Origin: Myxococcus stipitatus
GTDB taxonomy: Bacteria > Myxococcota > Myxococcia > Myxococcales > Myxococcaceae
Assembly: GCF_038561935.1 (NCBI RefSeq)
Contig: NZ_CP102770.1
Span: 8,618,001-8,682,000, forward strand
Length of the DNA: 64,000 nucleotides
Reading direction: 5' to 3'
Shown here: positions 17,544-25,398 of the stretch, in pieces
Layout of the letters: the number at the start of each line of letters is the position of its first letter
Numbering within the stretch: the first letter of the stretch is position 1
The notes under the pieces: generated by a model
What the model saw: the letters and a program-made list of their open reading frames with translations, nothing else
What the model was told of the DNA's origin: nothing
Database searches by the model: none
Translations under genes and position numbers: made by a program

Positions 17544-18845
17544 TCAACCGCACTTCGTATCGCAGTACATCTCGGCGAGCCAATTCTGGCATTTCGAGCA
17601 TGAAGGCACATTGTCGCCGGTCTTGAAATCGTCCTTGACGTACGCCGCCTCCCGAGTGACCACCTTCGTCTGAGGATGCTCGACCAGTGCCTCGAAGACG
17701 ATCTTGGGGCTCCGCTGAGTGATGGCGTTGCCCTTCGGATGTTTGAGCCCCTTCACCATCGGGGAAAACCACCTCTCGATGAGTTCGTGAGGCTTGTGTC
17801 CCCCGTGCTTCTCCATGATTTGCTTGGCGGCACATGCCCACGTCGCTTTCGCGTCACTGCCCCCTCCAGTCCTCGCCGTGCTCCCAGTCGTCCCTACTGC
17901 AGGACTGGCGCATTCGAAACCCGCGGATGAGATGATTGCCTTGAAGCATGGGGGCGCCGCGCCAGAGCAAGCTCCGAGACGCTTGCCTTTGCAGAGACAA
18001 ACCATGACTCCCACCATGTAGCCCTTGGAGTAGGTGCCATAGTCACGATCAAGCCGAAGTAGTGCATTCGCCTTGAAGAAAGACTCCAGGGCTCTGACTC
18101 GAGCCGACAGTGCTTTGATTTCGACATTCAGCGTCGCCATCGTCGCCTGGTCTTCGGCTGTCTTCGTCGCCTTGAGCCTCAGCGCCATGAATGCCTTGTT
18201 CTTGGTGCTCAGCGCGACATTCGCATGATTCAAGTCGCGAATCTGCGCCTTCTGTGCATCGAAAGCTTTCTGCAGGGCCTTGAAGACCGAACGAATCATC
18301 GATAGAGATTCAGCGCCGGCATCCAACGGGTGCATCCGCCCGCACTCCTGGCCGTTCGCGAGCTTCCTTGTGCAAGGCTTGTCGTCCCCGTAGGTGACCG
18401 CCACAGCTTTGGCCATCTGGACGATCCCTGTCATGGTTGCGGCGTTCGCGGGGCTACCGCCCGGGCCGCAGTTGTTGAGCATGGGATCGCTGAGCAACTG
18501 GACGCTCTTCCCCTCGATCTGGACGTTCATCGACCCCGGGCCAATGAATTTCGTGGGGCCGTGGGTGTTGCTTGAGACAAGGCCACCACCGGTACCCTTG
18601 CTGGCCATATCGCCCTGACTGCCAAAACTGGCTCCGGCAATGGCGACAGGCTGACCATCAATCGTCACCGACTTGGAGTAGCCCTTTGGCGAGTCGCCAC
18701 TCTTCCCGATGTTGGGCAACGGAGTGGGCACGAAGGGCGCCGGCGGACCAGGCATCTTGCAGATATTGGGAAGCGTTGCGGCAGCAATGCCAGAACTACC
18801 CTTGGTAACGGGGGTCTTCGGGGGATTGATGGCTACCGTGCCCAT
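17544..18845 (-). CDS. DUF4150 PAAR-like effector with coiled coil and unrecognised Cys-rich C-terminal toxin region
   Basis: Predicted 433 aa. Residues 1-130 are a DUF4150 domain aligned with the free protein at 16391-16771 (LPNICKMPGPPAPFVPTPLPNIG; GGLVSSNTHGPTKF; VQIEGKSVQLLSDPML). Residues ~185-265 are Ala/Lys/Leu-rich helices, likely coiled coil. The C-terminal ~160 residues contain several Cys and end with SCSKCQNWLAEMYCDTKCG, a C-x2-C-x8-C-x3-C cluster that could bind zinc. I see no clear HNH, AHH or deaminase His-Ala-Glu motif. Toxicity is inferred from the trailing-domain architecture and the adjacent SUKH gene. It overlaps the upstream synthase-like gene by 13 bases. Confidence 0.72.
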   Translation of the reverse strand: MGTVAINPPKTPVTKGSSGIAAATLPNICKMPGPPAPFVPTPLPNIGKSGDSPKGYSKSVTIDGQPVAIAGASFGSQGDMASKGTGGGLVSSNTHGPTKFIGPGSMNVQIEGKSVQLLSDPMLNNCGPGGSPANAATMTGIVQMAKAVAVTYGDDKPCTRKLANGQECGRMHPLDAGAESLSMIRSVFKALQKAFDAQKAQIRDLNHANVALSTKNKAFMALRLKATKTAEDQATMATLNVEIKALSARVRALESFFKANALLRLDRDYGTYSKGYMVGVMVCLCKGKRLGACSGAAPPCFKAIISSAGFECASPAVGTTGSTARTGGGSDAKATWACAAKQIMEKHGGHKPHELIERWFSPMVKGLKHPKGNAITQRSPKIVFEALVEHPQTKVVTREAAYVKDDFKTGDNVPSCSKCQNWLAEMYCDTKCG

Positions 18846-19921
18846 GGATGCGCTCCTCCGCGATGTTCGAGGGTCGGCTCTTCAAGCAGGGCAGCAGCCC
18901 TCAGTCCGGCATCCGAACTGCCCCATACCAGCGTGCGAGGTCCCTTCGAATACCCTCGCCGCCAAGATTGTGCGCTCAAGACCAGATTCAGCGCCCCCGT
19001 GGCTGCGCCCACATCGCCACAACTGCGGACCGGCGTATGGTAGACGGTGGCGTCACGAAATGCAGTCCCGAGCCGTAGCGCCACGAAGCCCCATTCCTCC
19101 GAGCGATATCGCTCACCGTTGATATCACAGTGGATATTCTCCACGACGTCATCTGTCCGCTCGAGTGGTGCGAGTGCCTTGCCCACCGCGAGAGACAGCC
19201 CCTCTCCCAGGTTGAGCGCGTCCGCGTTGTTCAATTGGGTCTCGCGGGCGCTGGCGACAGCACGCACAGAAGCCATGGAAGTCAGCCCCAACCGATGCGC
19301 CATGGAGCCGGTCATCAGCGCCATGAAAGCCGCGGCCTCGCCAGGGACGAACCCCGTACGGGAATCCTCCTCAAGCCATCGCTGATTCTCTCGCAGCCAG
19401 ACCAATGTTTCAAAGTCATGGAAGCTATCGACGCCGCCCACAATGACCAACGGGCAGCGCTCACCGCGGCCGACTTGCGCGACGGCCTCTTGCAGTCCCT
19501 GCAGCGCAGCAGCGTGACCTGCGAGTCGTGGCTCAATCCGCAAACGAAGGCGCCCTGCTCCGACAGCACCTAGCGCAGTGACGACCTGGGAGGCATCCGC
19601 AGCCTCCCACCCCGGGCGCTCTTCGGGCAGCCCCACAAACACGGGGACTTCGATGCCCTGGTCCGTTAGAGGAGCAAGCTTTCCAATGATCTCCGCCAGT
19701 GCCGTTGCACCGAGCAGAGACATGCGCGTCGAGCCCTTCCATTCGTCGGGATCGAGCAGCGTGTGCCATGAGACGTACGAAGCGCCCCGGCCCCGTAGCT
19801 CCGGCACATGCTCACGCTGCACCCTGTTGAGCCCCGCGCGCACGGACGCCGCGGCGCCCTCCGCGGTCAGGCCTACGGGCGTGCACGCCCCGACTGCGAC
19901 AATCTGAGCACTCCCGCCCAT
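18833..19921 (-). CDS. Ketoacyl-synthase-like (thiolase-fold) pseudoenzyme, second paralogue
   Basis: Predicted 362 aa, a paralogue of the protein at 13813-14883 with the same order and residue numbering of blocks: GACTPVG near residue 11, VIVGGVDSF at ~159, FVPGEAA at 191, NGERYRSEEWG at 268 and CGDVGAA at 301. The region aligned with the catalytic Cys reads RIEPRLAG and has no Cys. HGT and the second His are also absent (NGE; D303). Active-site loss in both copies together with conservation of NGE-x5-EWG argues for a retained non-catalytic role. It starts two bases after the DUF2169 stop of the chimeric gene and overlaps the effector gene, so the module is co-transcribed on the minus strand. 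Confidence 0.8.
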   Translation of the reverse strand: MGGSAQIVAVGACTPVGLTAEGAAASVRAGLNRVQREHVPELRGRGASYVSWHTLLDPDEWKGSTRMSLLGATALAEIIGKLAPLTDQGIEVPVFVGLPEERPGWEAADASQVVTALGAVGAGRLRLRIEPRLAGHAAALQGLQEAVAQVGRGERCPLVIVGGVDSFHDFETLVWLRENQRWLEEDSRTGFVPGEAAAFMALMTGSMAHRLGLTSMASVRAVASARETQLNNADALNLGEGLSLAVGKALAPLERTDDVVENIHCDINGERYRSEEWGFVALRLGTAFRDATVYHTPVRSCGDVGAATGALNLVLSAQSWRRGYSKGPRTLVWGSSDAGLRAAALLEEPTLEHRGGAHPWAR

Positions 19922-19922
19922 C

Positions 19923-22016
19923 TCAATCGGCTCCTAGGGTGATGACCGTGAAGTCGAGATGGTCGGTTTCGCGAGAATCGACCCTCAGCCCCGTCTGGTA
20001 GACCATGCTCAGCTTTCTCAGCTCAGGTTCGATGGTGACCGTGCCGAGAGTGGCGTCATGAAAACGCCTCATCGATCCGAAGTAGGTAGTGAATCTGAAG
20101 CGCAGCCGAGGGAGTGCGAAGCTGAGCGCTCCCTGCGGGGTCAGTTGGTACAGGGTGATTTGTTCCCCGCCTTCGAGACGGCGCGACGTCCGCTGATCTC
20201 GCGGGGCACACAGCGCGGACCGTTCGTCGTAGTCGCCAGGCAGCAAAGGACGCCTGGTTTTCGACCAGATGTCGTCGAAGGTGCCGAACAGCTCAAGCCT
20301 CGGCGACCAATGACTTGCAATCGGGCCAAACCCCGCGGGGCCTTGCTCAGCAGGATTGCCCTGGAGGTATTCTATCCGATGCGCTGGCTGGTTGATGAGG
20401 TGCGCATTACTGGTCGCCAGGCCTCTTCCCACCGGGTTACGGGAATCGCCGCAGTGCTTGCGCGGGTCTGGATCCTTCGTGTCGGTCCCTCCCCAGGCCC
20501 ATTCATAGATGATCGGCTGGCTTACGAATTCACCCAGCGAGATGAGCTTCCTCGCGATGGCTTCGACCGCTGCGATTTCGCAGTCCCCCTCGACCAGGCA
20601 GACCTTTTCGGAGAAGAACGCTTCGTTCACAGCGGGGTCGAAGTTGAGCAACATGCGGAGTCTTGCGCGCTGCTGATGGTCCTCCTCGGACTGCGCGAAC
20701 ACATCCTGGGTACGCTGCGTGGCGACAGGATGCCCCTCCTTCTTGCGAAGAATGACGATGCCGTCGTGACGATCCGCGAGGTCCAGGAAGACAGGCGAAT
20801 GCGTCGTGCAGATGACCTGACCGACACCGCTCCGCGCGATTCTCAAGAGCGTGTCACGCATCCTCCGGCACATCCCGGGGTGCAGATAGATCTCCGGCTC
20901 TTCAATCAGGAAGAGCATGTGCTGATGCTCGCGCGACGAACTCTGCCTGTTCTGCTCCACGTAGAGTTGGAGCAGGGCCAGGACGATGGACCGTTGCGCG
21001 CCATGCCCCTGGTGGTCCGGGCGCGTGGACAGGCCCTCATCCAGCACCCGGAACTGGGTGCTGCTCGCGAGATCCGCGGTCACATCGGGTGCGCTGAACG
21101 TGAGTTCGGCACTGATGTTGATGAGTTCCTTGAATTTCTCCGTGAGCTTCTCCTCCATGCTGGCGACGATCCGGTGCTTGCCCTCCGTGGCGAAAAGGTC
21201 CTGGAGCTCCGCCGCTGCCTTCTTGAACTGAACGACGCGGTCATGGTTCGACAGATGCTGTTCGAACAGCGAGTTCACGATCTTGCGGATCGATGATGCT
21301 TTCGCTCCCACGTCCGTCTCTTCGGTCGTCTCGCGAAGCGCTGGAACATAGACGACGTTGGGAAGAGCCGCTTCGAGAGCGGGCGCGCTACCACTGGCAT
21401 AGGGAGTCCACTCGTCCTGCTGCTGGGTGACGAGCAACGGGGACTTGAGCTCGCGAGCGATTTCAATGAGCTGGTCCAGAGTGACCTTGGTGGATGCGAC
21501 ATCCTTCGAGAAGCGCTCGAGGAGCGGCGCCCACAGCTCGTCCGTCATCACCATCGCCCGGAGCGACTTGAGGGTGAGGGCCTGCTTGGGAGACGTCCAG
21601 CCCGTGAGCTGGCATACCGGTGGACGACCTGGAGTGTATGCCCAGTTCTCCGAAGCGACTTGCGGGGCTTTCCAGATGCGTTTCAGCCGGTAGCGCTGCT
21701 GGCCACCTTCGGAGAAGGTGCTTGCAGTGAGGGCGGCCAGCTCCCGGTCCCTGTCCGTGAGCTGATCGAACTCCAGCTCGACTTCGATGGGCACGAGGGT
21801 GGCTTCATTGCCAGGAAACTGCTCCTGCGTGGCCTTCACGCTGGCGGTGCATGCAAGCCGGATGGCCTCCATGATGGAGGACTTCCCTGCGTTGTTCTCC
21901 CCGACGATGGAGAGGAAGTCCGCAGAGCCCTGGCGCAGTGCTTCCTTCTGGGGAATCCGCAGCTCAATCGACTTGATGGACTTGTAGTTCCGGATGGCGA
22001 CGCGATCCAGCCTCAT
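19923..22016 (-). CDS. Chimeric OLD-family ATPase fused to the C-terminal half of DUF2169
   Basis: Predicted 697 aa from ATG 22016, preceded by GGGAGGAG. Residues 1-495 are an OLD (overcoming lysogenization defect) type ABC ATPase: MRLDRVAIRNYKSI, Walker A VGENNAGKSS at 39-47, signature QGHGAQRS near 336-343, Walker B LFLIEEPEIYLHP at 368-380 and ICTTHSP at 402-408. A Toprim domain begins (VCLVEGD, E477) but stops after ~25 residues. From about residue 498 the protein is DUF2169: IIYEWAWGG corresponds to YELAYGG near residue 140 of the intact paralogue, followed by SRNPVGRGL and GFGPIASHWSPR. The junction lies near 20510-20531 with no frame break. The Toprim acidic residues and the first ~137 residues of DUF2169 are missing. 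Confidence 0.82.
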   Translation of the reverse strand: MRLDRVAIRNYKSIKSIELRIPQKEALRQGSADFLSIVGENNAGKSSIMEAIRLACTASVKATQEQFPGNEATLVPIEVELEFDQLTDRDRELAALTASTFSEGGQQRYRLKRIWKAPQVASENWAYTPGRPPVCQLTGWTSPKQALTLKSLRAMVMTDELWAPLLERFSKDVASTKVTLDQLIEIARELKSPLLVTQQQDEWTPYASGSAPALEAALPNVVYVPALRETTEETDVGAKASSIRKIVNSLFEQHLSNHDRVVQFKKAAAELQDLFATEGKHRIVASMEEKLTEKFKELINISAELTFSAPDVTADLASSTQFRVLDEGLSTRPDHQGHGAQRSIVLALLQLYVEQNRQSSSREHQHMLFLIEEPEIYLHPGMCRRMRDTLLRIARSGVGQVICTTHSPVFLDLADRHDGIVILRKKEGHPVATQRTQDVFAQSEEDHQQRARLRMLLNFDPAVNEAFFSEKVCLVEGDCEIAAVEAIARKLISLGEFVSQPIIYEWAWGGTDTKDPDPRKHCGDSRNPVGRGLATSNAHLINQPAHRIEYLQGNPAEQGPAGFGPIASHWSPRLELFGTFDDIWSKTRRPLLPGDYDERSALCAPRDQRTSRRLEGGEQITLYQLTPQGALSFALPRLRFRFTTYFGSMRRFHDATLGTVTIEPELRKLSMVYQTGLRVDSRETDHLDFTVITLGAD

Positions 22017-22256
22017 GGGTACGCTCCTCCCTGTCTCGGGTGGAGGAGGCTGCGCGTGGAGCTTCATCGCGGCCATACCTCGTAAGAGGGATGGCCGCGG
22101 CGAGGGCCAACGACGTACCGGGGCGGTTCCTGGCCGGAGGAACTCCATGCCGTGCAGTGCCTCCTCTGCGCTCTGGCGCCCTGGGTCAGGGAAGTTGTCG
22201 CCTCGGCTGAGATGCCGAGCTGATGACGCCTTGGGGGCGAGAGCAGTCAGGACGCG

Positions 22257-22742
22257 GTGCCGTACACGGATGCATTCAAGTTGCAGATGGTGAAGCGGAT
22301 GGTGGGCCCGAGCGCGGTGAGTGCCGCAGCGCTGGCCCGACAGGTGGGAGTGTCCCAGCCGACGTTGTCCCAGTGGCTGCGCGAGGCGAGCAGGGTGGCG
22401 GCAATGACGCCTCCGCCCGAAGAGATGAAGCCCGCTGATCCGGCTGGGCCGAAGAAGTGGACGCCCAAGGAGAAGCTGCTCGTGTTGGCGGCGACGCAGG
22501 GACTTGTCGGTGAGGAGCTGGGGGTGCTACTTCGCAGTGAGGGGTTGTACGAGGCGCAGCTGAAGGAGTGGCAGCCGCCAGCGCCGCCTCGGGCACGTCG
22601 ACGGAGCCACTGCAAGCCAAGGAGCTCAAAGTGCCTGGCTGCCGCGGAGAAGCCGATGAAGGAGCTCGAGCGGGAGCTGCAGCGCAAGGAGAAGGCGCTG
22701 GCGGAGACGGCGGCACTTCAAGACGGGCAGCTACCCACGTAA
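22257..22742 (+). pseudogene. IS3-type transposase OrfA remnant
   Basis: The open frame of 161 codons starts at GTG 22257 and encodes an OrfA-like DNA-binding protein: PYTDAFKLQMVKRM, a helix-turn-helix ALARQVGVSQPTLSQWL, then WTPKEKLLVLAA and ELERELQRKEKALAETAAL. In intact relatives this last helix continues into a leucine zipper-like segment (LxLKKK...) and is followed by orfB with the DDE transposase. Here the frame breaks right after TAAL and no orfB is present, so this is a decayed or truncated element. It lies between the OLD-DUF2169 chimera and the WD40 gene. I could not define terminal inverted repeats or a target duplication. Confidence 0.75.
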
Positions 22743-22864
22743 GCGTTCCCGCCCGGTCCATCGAGCACACTCCCGCAGGCCGCTACGTCGTGTCCGGTCC
22801 TAAAGTGAACGACATCGGGTTTCGAGCATCCGCATAGCCCCGCCACCATCGATAGCCTTCGGCG

Positions 22865-23800
22865 TCACGGCAGCGGAATCACTCGCAGCTCGCTTCGCAT
22901 CGTCACGTAGAGGGCGCCATCCGTGATGCACAGTCCGCCAAGGTCGGAGTGGCCAAGGTCATGCACCGAAAGGCACTCAGTCCCCTGGAGCGACCAGATG
23001 CGCACGGTGCCGTCGTAGCTCCCGGTACACAGGAGCCCTCGCTCCGCGCTGACCGCCACGTCGACGACTTCATCCGAATGGCCGTGCCACTCCGACACGA
23101 CCCGGCCTGTATGGCCATGGAACATCCGGGTGACGAAGTCCCCGCCCCCGCCGAGCAGGTGCTCGCCATCGGGGTGCCACGCCAGCGCATGGATGCGGTG
23201 AGTGGGTCGGCCTTCCTGTCCCTGGCCTCGCTGCTCATATCTCGCCGCCACCATTGGCAGGTCGAAGCCAGCGCGGATCTCAAGCGTGTGACCCTCGAGC
23301 ATGACGATAGAGCCGCGGAGACCGCTGATGGCGACGAGGCTCTTCGCCGGATGACTGGCGAGCGCGTGAGGGACCCGGTGCTCGAACACACGCAGTGACG
23401 CGCCGGTCCACGCGTCCCAGAGCTGCACGGTGCTATCCCCGCTGATGGAGACGATCCGGTCCTCCCCCACGAAGGCCGCGGCCCTCACGGGCTCACCGTG
23501 CCCCACGAAGGTCTGGAGGCACTTCCAGTCCTGTGAGTCCCAGACCGCGAAACCCCGAAGCCCGTGGGCCTCCAGCACTCGCCCGAGCACCGGCTCACTC
23601 GCCAGCCGGAACATCGGGGGACTGTGGATCGCGCTCGTCTCGAGCATCCCCGAGCAGCGGCCCGTCCGGACATCCCAGAGGAAGATGCGCGGGCCCCCAT
23701 TCGCGGCCACATGCTTCCCATCGGGCCAGGGGATGGGCGCACCGAGCGGACCGTCGGGCACCGCCGGCTTCAGGTGACGTGAAGACAAGGCCACCGCCAC
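22865..23800 (-). CDS. WD40-repeat protein, possibly N-terminally truncated
   Basis: Predicted 311 aa. Repeats with the GH...WD pattern are visible: VFVGEDRIVSISGDSTVQLWD, RIHALAWHPDGEHLLGGGG and HSDEVVDVAVSAERG followed by GSYDGTVRIWS. Roughly five blades can be counted, fewer than the seven of a closed propeller. The frame begins at a GTG only a few bases beyond the terminator of the upstream tRNA gene, leaving no room for a promoter and no clear Shine-Dalgarno site. The gene may therefore be a 5'-truncated fragment at an insertion junction, or it may be read through from the tRNA promoter. Function unknown; WD40 proteins usually act as interaction scaffolds. Confidence 0.6.
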   Translation of the reverse strand: MAVALSSRHLKPAVPDGPLGAPIPWPDGKHVAANGGPRIFLWDVRTGRCSGMLETSAIHSPPMFRLASEPVLGRVLEAHGLRGFAVWDSQDWKCLQTFVGHGEPVRAAAFVGEDRIVSISGDSTVQLWDAWTGASLRVFEHRVPHALASHPAKSLVAISGLRGSIVMLEGHTLEIRAGFDLPMVAARYEQRGQGQEGRPTHRIHALAWHPDGEHLLGGGGDFVTRMFHGHTGRVVSEWHGHSDEVVDVAVSAERGLLCTGSYDGTVRIWSLQGTECLSVHDLGHSDLGGLCITDGALYVTMRSELRVIPLP

Positions 23801-23804
23801 CTGC

Positions 23805-23847
23805 GAAAAAAGAAAGGCCCAGGAGTTCTTTCGAATCTCCTGGGCCT
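23805..23847 (-). terminator. Rho-independent terminator of tRNA-Pro
   Basis: On the minus strand an 11-bp perfect stem (AGGCCCAGGAG / CTCCTGGGCCT) with an 11-nt loop is followed by a T-rich run (TTCTTTTTTC). It lies about eight bases past the tRNA 3' end. This is the clearest intrinsic terminator in the window. Confidence 0.9.
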
Positions 23848-23854
23848 CTCTAGG

Positions 23855-23931
23855 TGGTCGGGGAGACAGGATTTGAACCTGCGACCCCTTGGTCCCGAAC
23901 CAAGTGCTCTACCAGGCTGAGCCACTCCCCG
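23855..23931 (-). tRNA. tRNA-Pro (anticodon CGG)
   Basis: Read on the minus strand: acceptor CGGGGAG pairing with CTCCCCG, D arm GCTC...GAGC, anticodon stem CTTGG/CCAAG enclosing the loop TTCGGGA (anticodon CGG), variable loop, T arm GCAGG-TTCAAAT-CCTGT, and an encoded CCA end. All arms pair without mismatch. It decodes CCG, a common proline codon in this GC-rich genome. Its 3' end faces the accessory region, making it a plausible former integration site. Confidence 0.96.
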
Positions 23932-24167
23932 ATATGTCCGTCCGCCGGCGGGTACTCCTCGGGACCGGCGAAAGTGCGGGCGGTAGTACCGGAGCCTCGC
24001 GGCTGAGTCAACGTCCTTGGATCACCTTTCTATCCCCTCCGCCCCCTCACCCACCCAGGGTCCGTAGAGACCCTCACCTGCCTCCTCGCCCTTCCAATTC
24101 TCCCTGACATTCCAGCACTTCCAGGTATATTCGCCAGTCCCCTCCAAGGCCGAGAAGGCAGTTGGCC

Positions 24168-24566
24168 ATGCAGCACGAATCCACCATGCCCCCCGTCGTT
24201 CTCATCTCCGATGATGAACCTCTCGTCGTGTCGGCGCTCGCCCGTGAGGCGAAGCGCTCCGGCCTGACGTGCATCTCGGATACGACGTCGGAGCGCGTGC
24301 TGGAGCTGGCTCGGCTGCACCGCCCCGCCGTCATCATTCTGGACATCAACCAGCACCAGGACGGACGCGACCTCCTCGCCCAGCTCAAGCAGGACCCCGC
24401 CACCCGCGACTGCAAGGTCATCATCCTCAGCGGTGTCGAAGACCAGTTCACCCGCCACGTCTGCTTCGAGCTCGGCGCCGACGACTACGAGGTGAAGCCC
24501 TTCGACCCCACCTTCATGACCCGCGTCGCGCGGCTCGCCACCACCGTCTCCCGCACGCGCGCCTGA
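24168..24566 (+). CDS. Single-domain response regulator (REC)
   Basis: Predicted 132 aa from ATG 24168; a TTG two codons upstream is also possible. It is a stand-alone receiver: acidic pair in ISDDEP, phosphoacceptor Asp in VIILDINQ, conserved Ser in IILSG, and Lys in EVKPFDP. No output domain follows, so it must act by protein-protein interaction or as a phosphate shuttle, as CheY-like proteins do. It is convergent with rpe (8-base gap). No kinase is adjacent, so its partner is unknown. Confidence 0.92.
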   Translation: MQHESTMPPVVLISDDEPLVVSALAREAKRSGLTCISDTTSERVLELARLHRPAVIILDINQHQDGRDLLAQLKQDPATRDCKVIILSGVEDQFTRHVCFELGADDYEVKPFDPTFMTRVARLATTVSRTRA

Positions 24567-24573
24567 GCCCGCA

Positions 24574-25230
24574 TCAGGTCCGCAGCGAGCGAATCGCCGC
24601 CGCCCGGTCCTTCGCCCCGAAGACGTAGCTGCCCGCCACGAGCACCGTCGCCCCCGCCGCCACCACCTGGCGCCCCGTCTCGGCGTTGATGCCCCCGTCC
24701 ACCTCGATGTCCGTGTCCAACCCGCGCGCGTCGAACATCGCCCGCAGCCGGCGCACCTTGTCCACCGTGGACTCGATGAAGCTCTGCCCCCCAAACCCCG
24801 GGTTCACGCTCATCAGCAACACCATGTCCACGTCGCCCAGCACCTCCTCGATGGCCGACAGCGGCGTGCTCGGGTTCAACACCACCGACGCCTTCGCCCC
24901 CAGCTTCCGGATCGCCTGCAACGTCCGATGCAGATGCGGGCTCGCCTCCACGTGCACCGTCAGCACGTCCGCCCCCGCCTTCACGAAGGCCTCCACGTAC
25001 CGCTCCGGCTCCACAATCATCAGGTGCACATCCAACGGCTTCGTCGCCACCCGCTTGATGGCTTCCACCACCACCGGTCCAATCGTGATGTTCGGCACAA
25101 ACCTGCCGTCCATGACATCAACGTGAATCAAGTCCGCTCCCGCGGCTTCGATATCGCGGACCTCCTCGGCGAGGCGGCCAAAGTCAGCGGACAGCAGCGA
25201 AGGGGAGACTCGAACAGGGCGGCGTGTCAT
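24574..25230 (-). CDS. rpe: Ribulose-phosphate 3-epimerase
   Basis: Predicted 218 aa, normal length. It interconverts D-ribulose 5-phosphate and D-xylulose 5-phosphate in the pentose phosphate pathway. Family landmarks are all present: VSPSLLSADFGRL, HVDVMDGRFVPN (metal His and catalytic Asp), DVHLMI, VHVEAS, SVNPGFGGQSF, and the C-terminal EVDGGIN with the second catalytic Asp, then AGSYVF for phosphate binding. ATG 25230 begins a typical N-terminus. It is divergent from the GAF-HD-GYP gene, with both promoters expected in the 170-base gap. Confidence 0.97.
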   Translation of the reverse strand: MTRRPVRVSPSLLSADFGRLAEEVRDIEAAGADLIHVDVMDGRFVPNITIGPVVVEAIKRVATKPLDVHLMIVEPERYVEAFVKAGADVLTVHVEASPHLHRTLQAIRKLGAKASVVLNPSTPLSAIEEVLGDVDMVLLMSVNPGFGGQSFIESTVDKVRRLRAMFDARGLDTDIEVDGGINAETGRQVVAAGATVLVAGSYVFGAKDRAAAIRSLRT

Positions 25231-25398
25231 GCGGCGCTACATAGCCGGTTCCCCGCCCGCTCGCGTGAGCTGAATTCCTCGACGTCCTCTCGAAAGCAGA
25301 AAACTGAGTGGGTCCTGCCGCAAGGCAGTCACCTGGCTGGGCGTGTTACAACTTCGGGGCCCTGCACGGCCGCAGGCCCACCGCCCCGGAGCCGCCCG

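Noticed and set aside
17544..17700. Deaminase domain at the C-terminus of the DUF4150 effector
   Set aside because: A C-x2-C pair is present (SCSKC), but the required His/Cys-Ala-Glu motif upstream is not visible; left as unknown.
13813..19921. Fatty acid or polyketide biosynthesis locus
   Set aside because: Both ketoacyl-synthase-like proteins lack the catalytic Cys and His residues and neighbour toxins and immunity proteins; no acyl carrier protein, reductase or malonyl transferase is present.
22257..22864. Complete insertion sequence
   Set aside because: Only an orfA-like frame is present; orfB with the DDE catalytic domain is missing and no terminal repeats were found.
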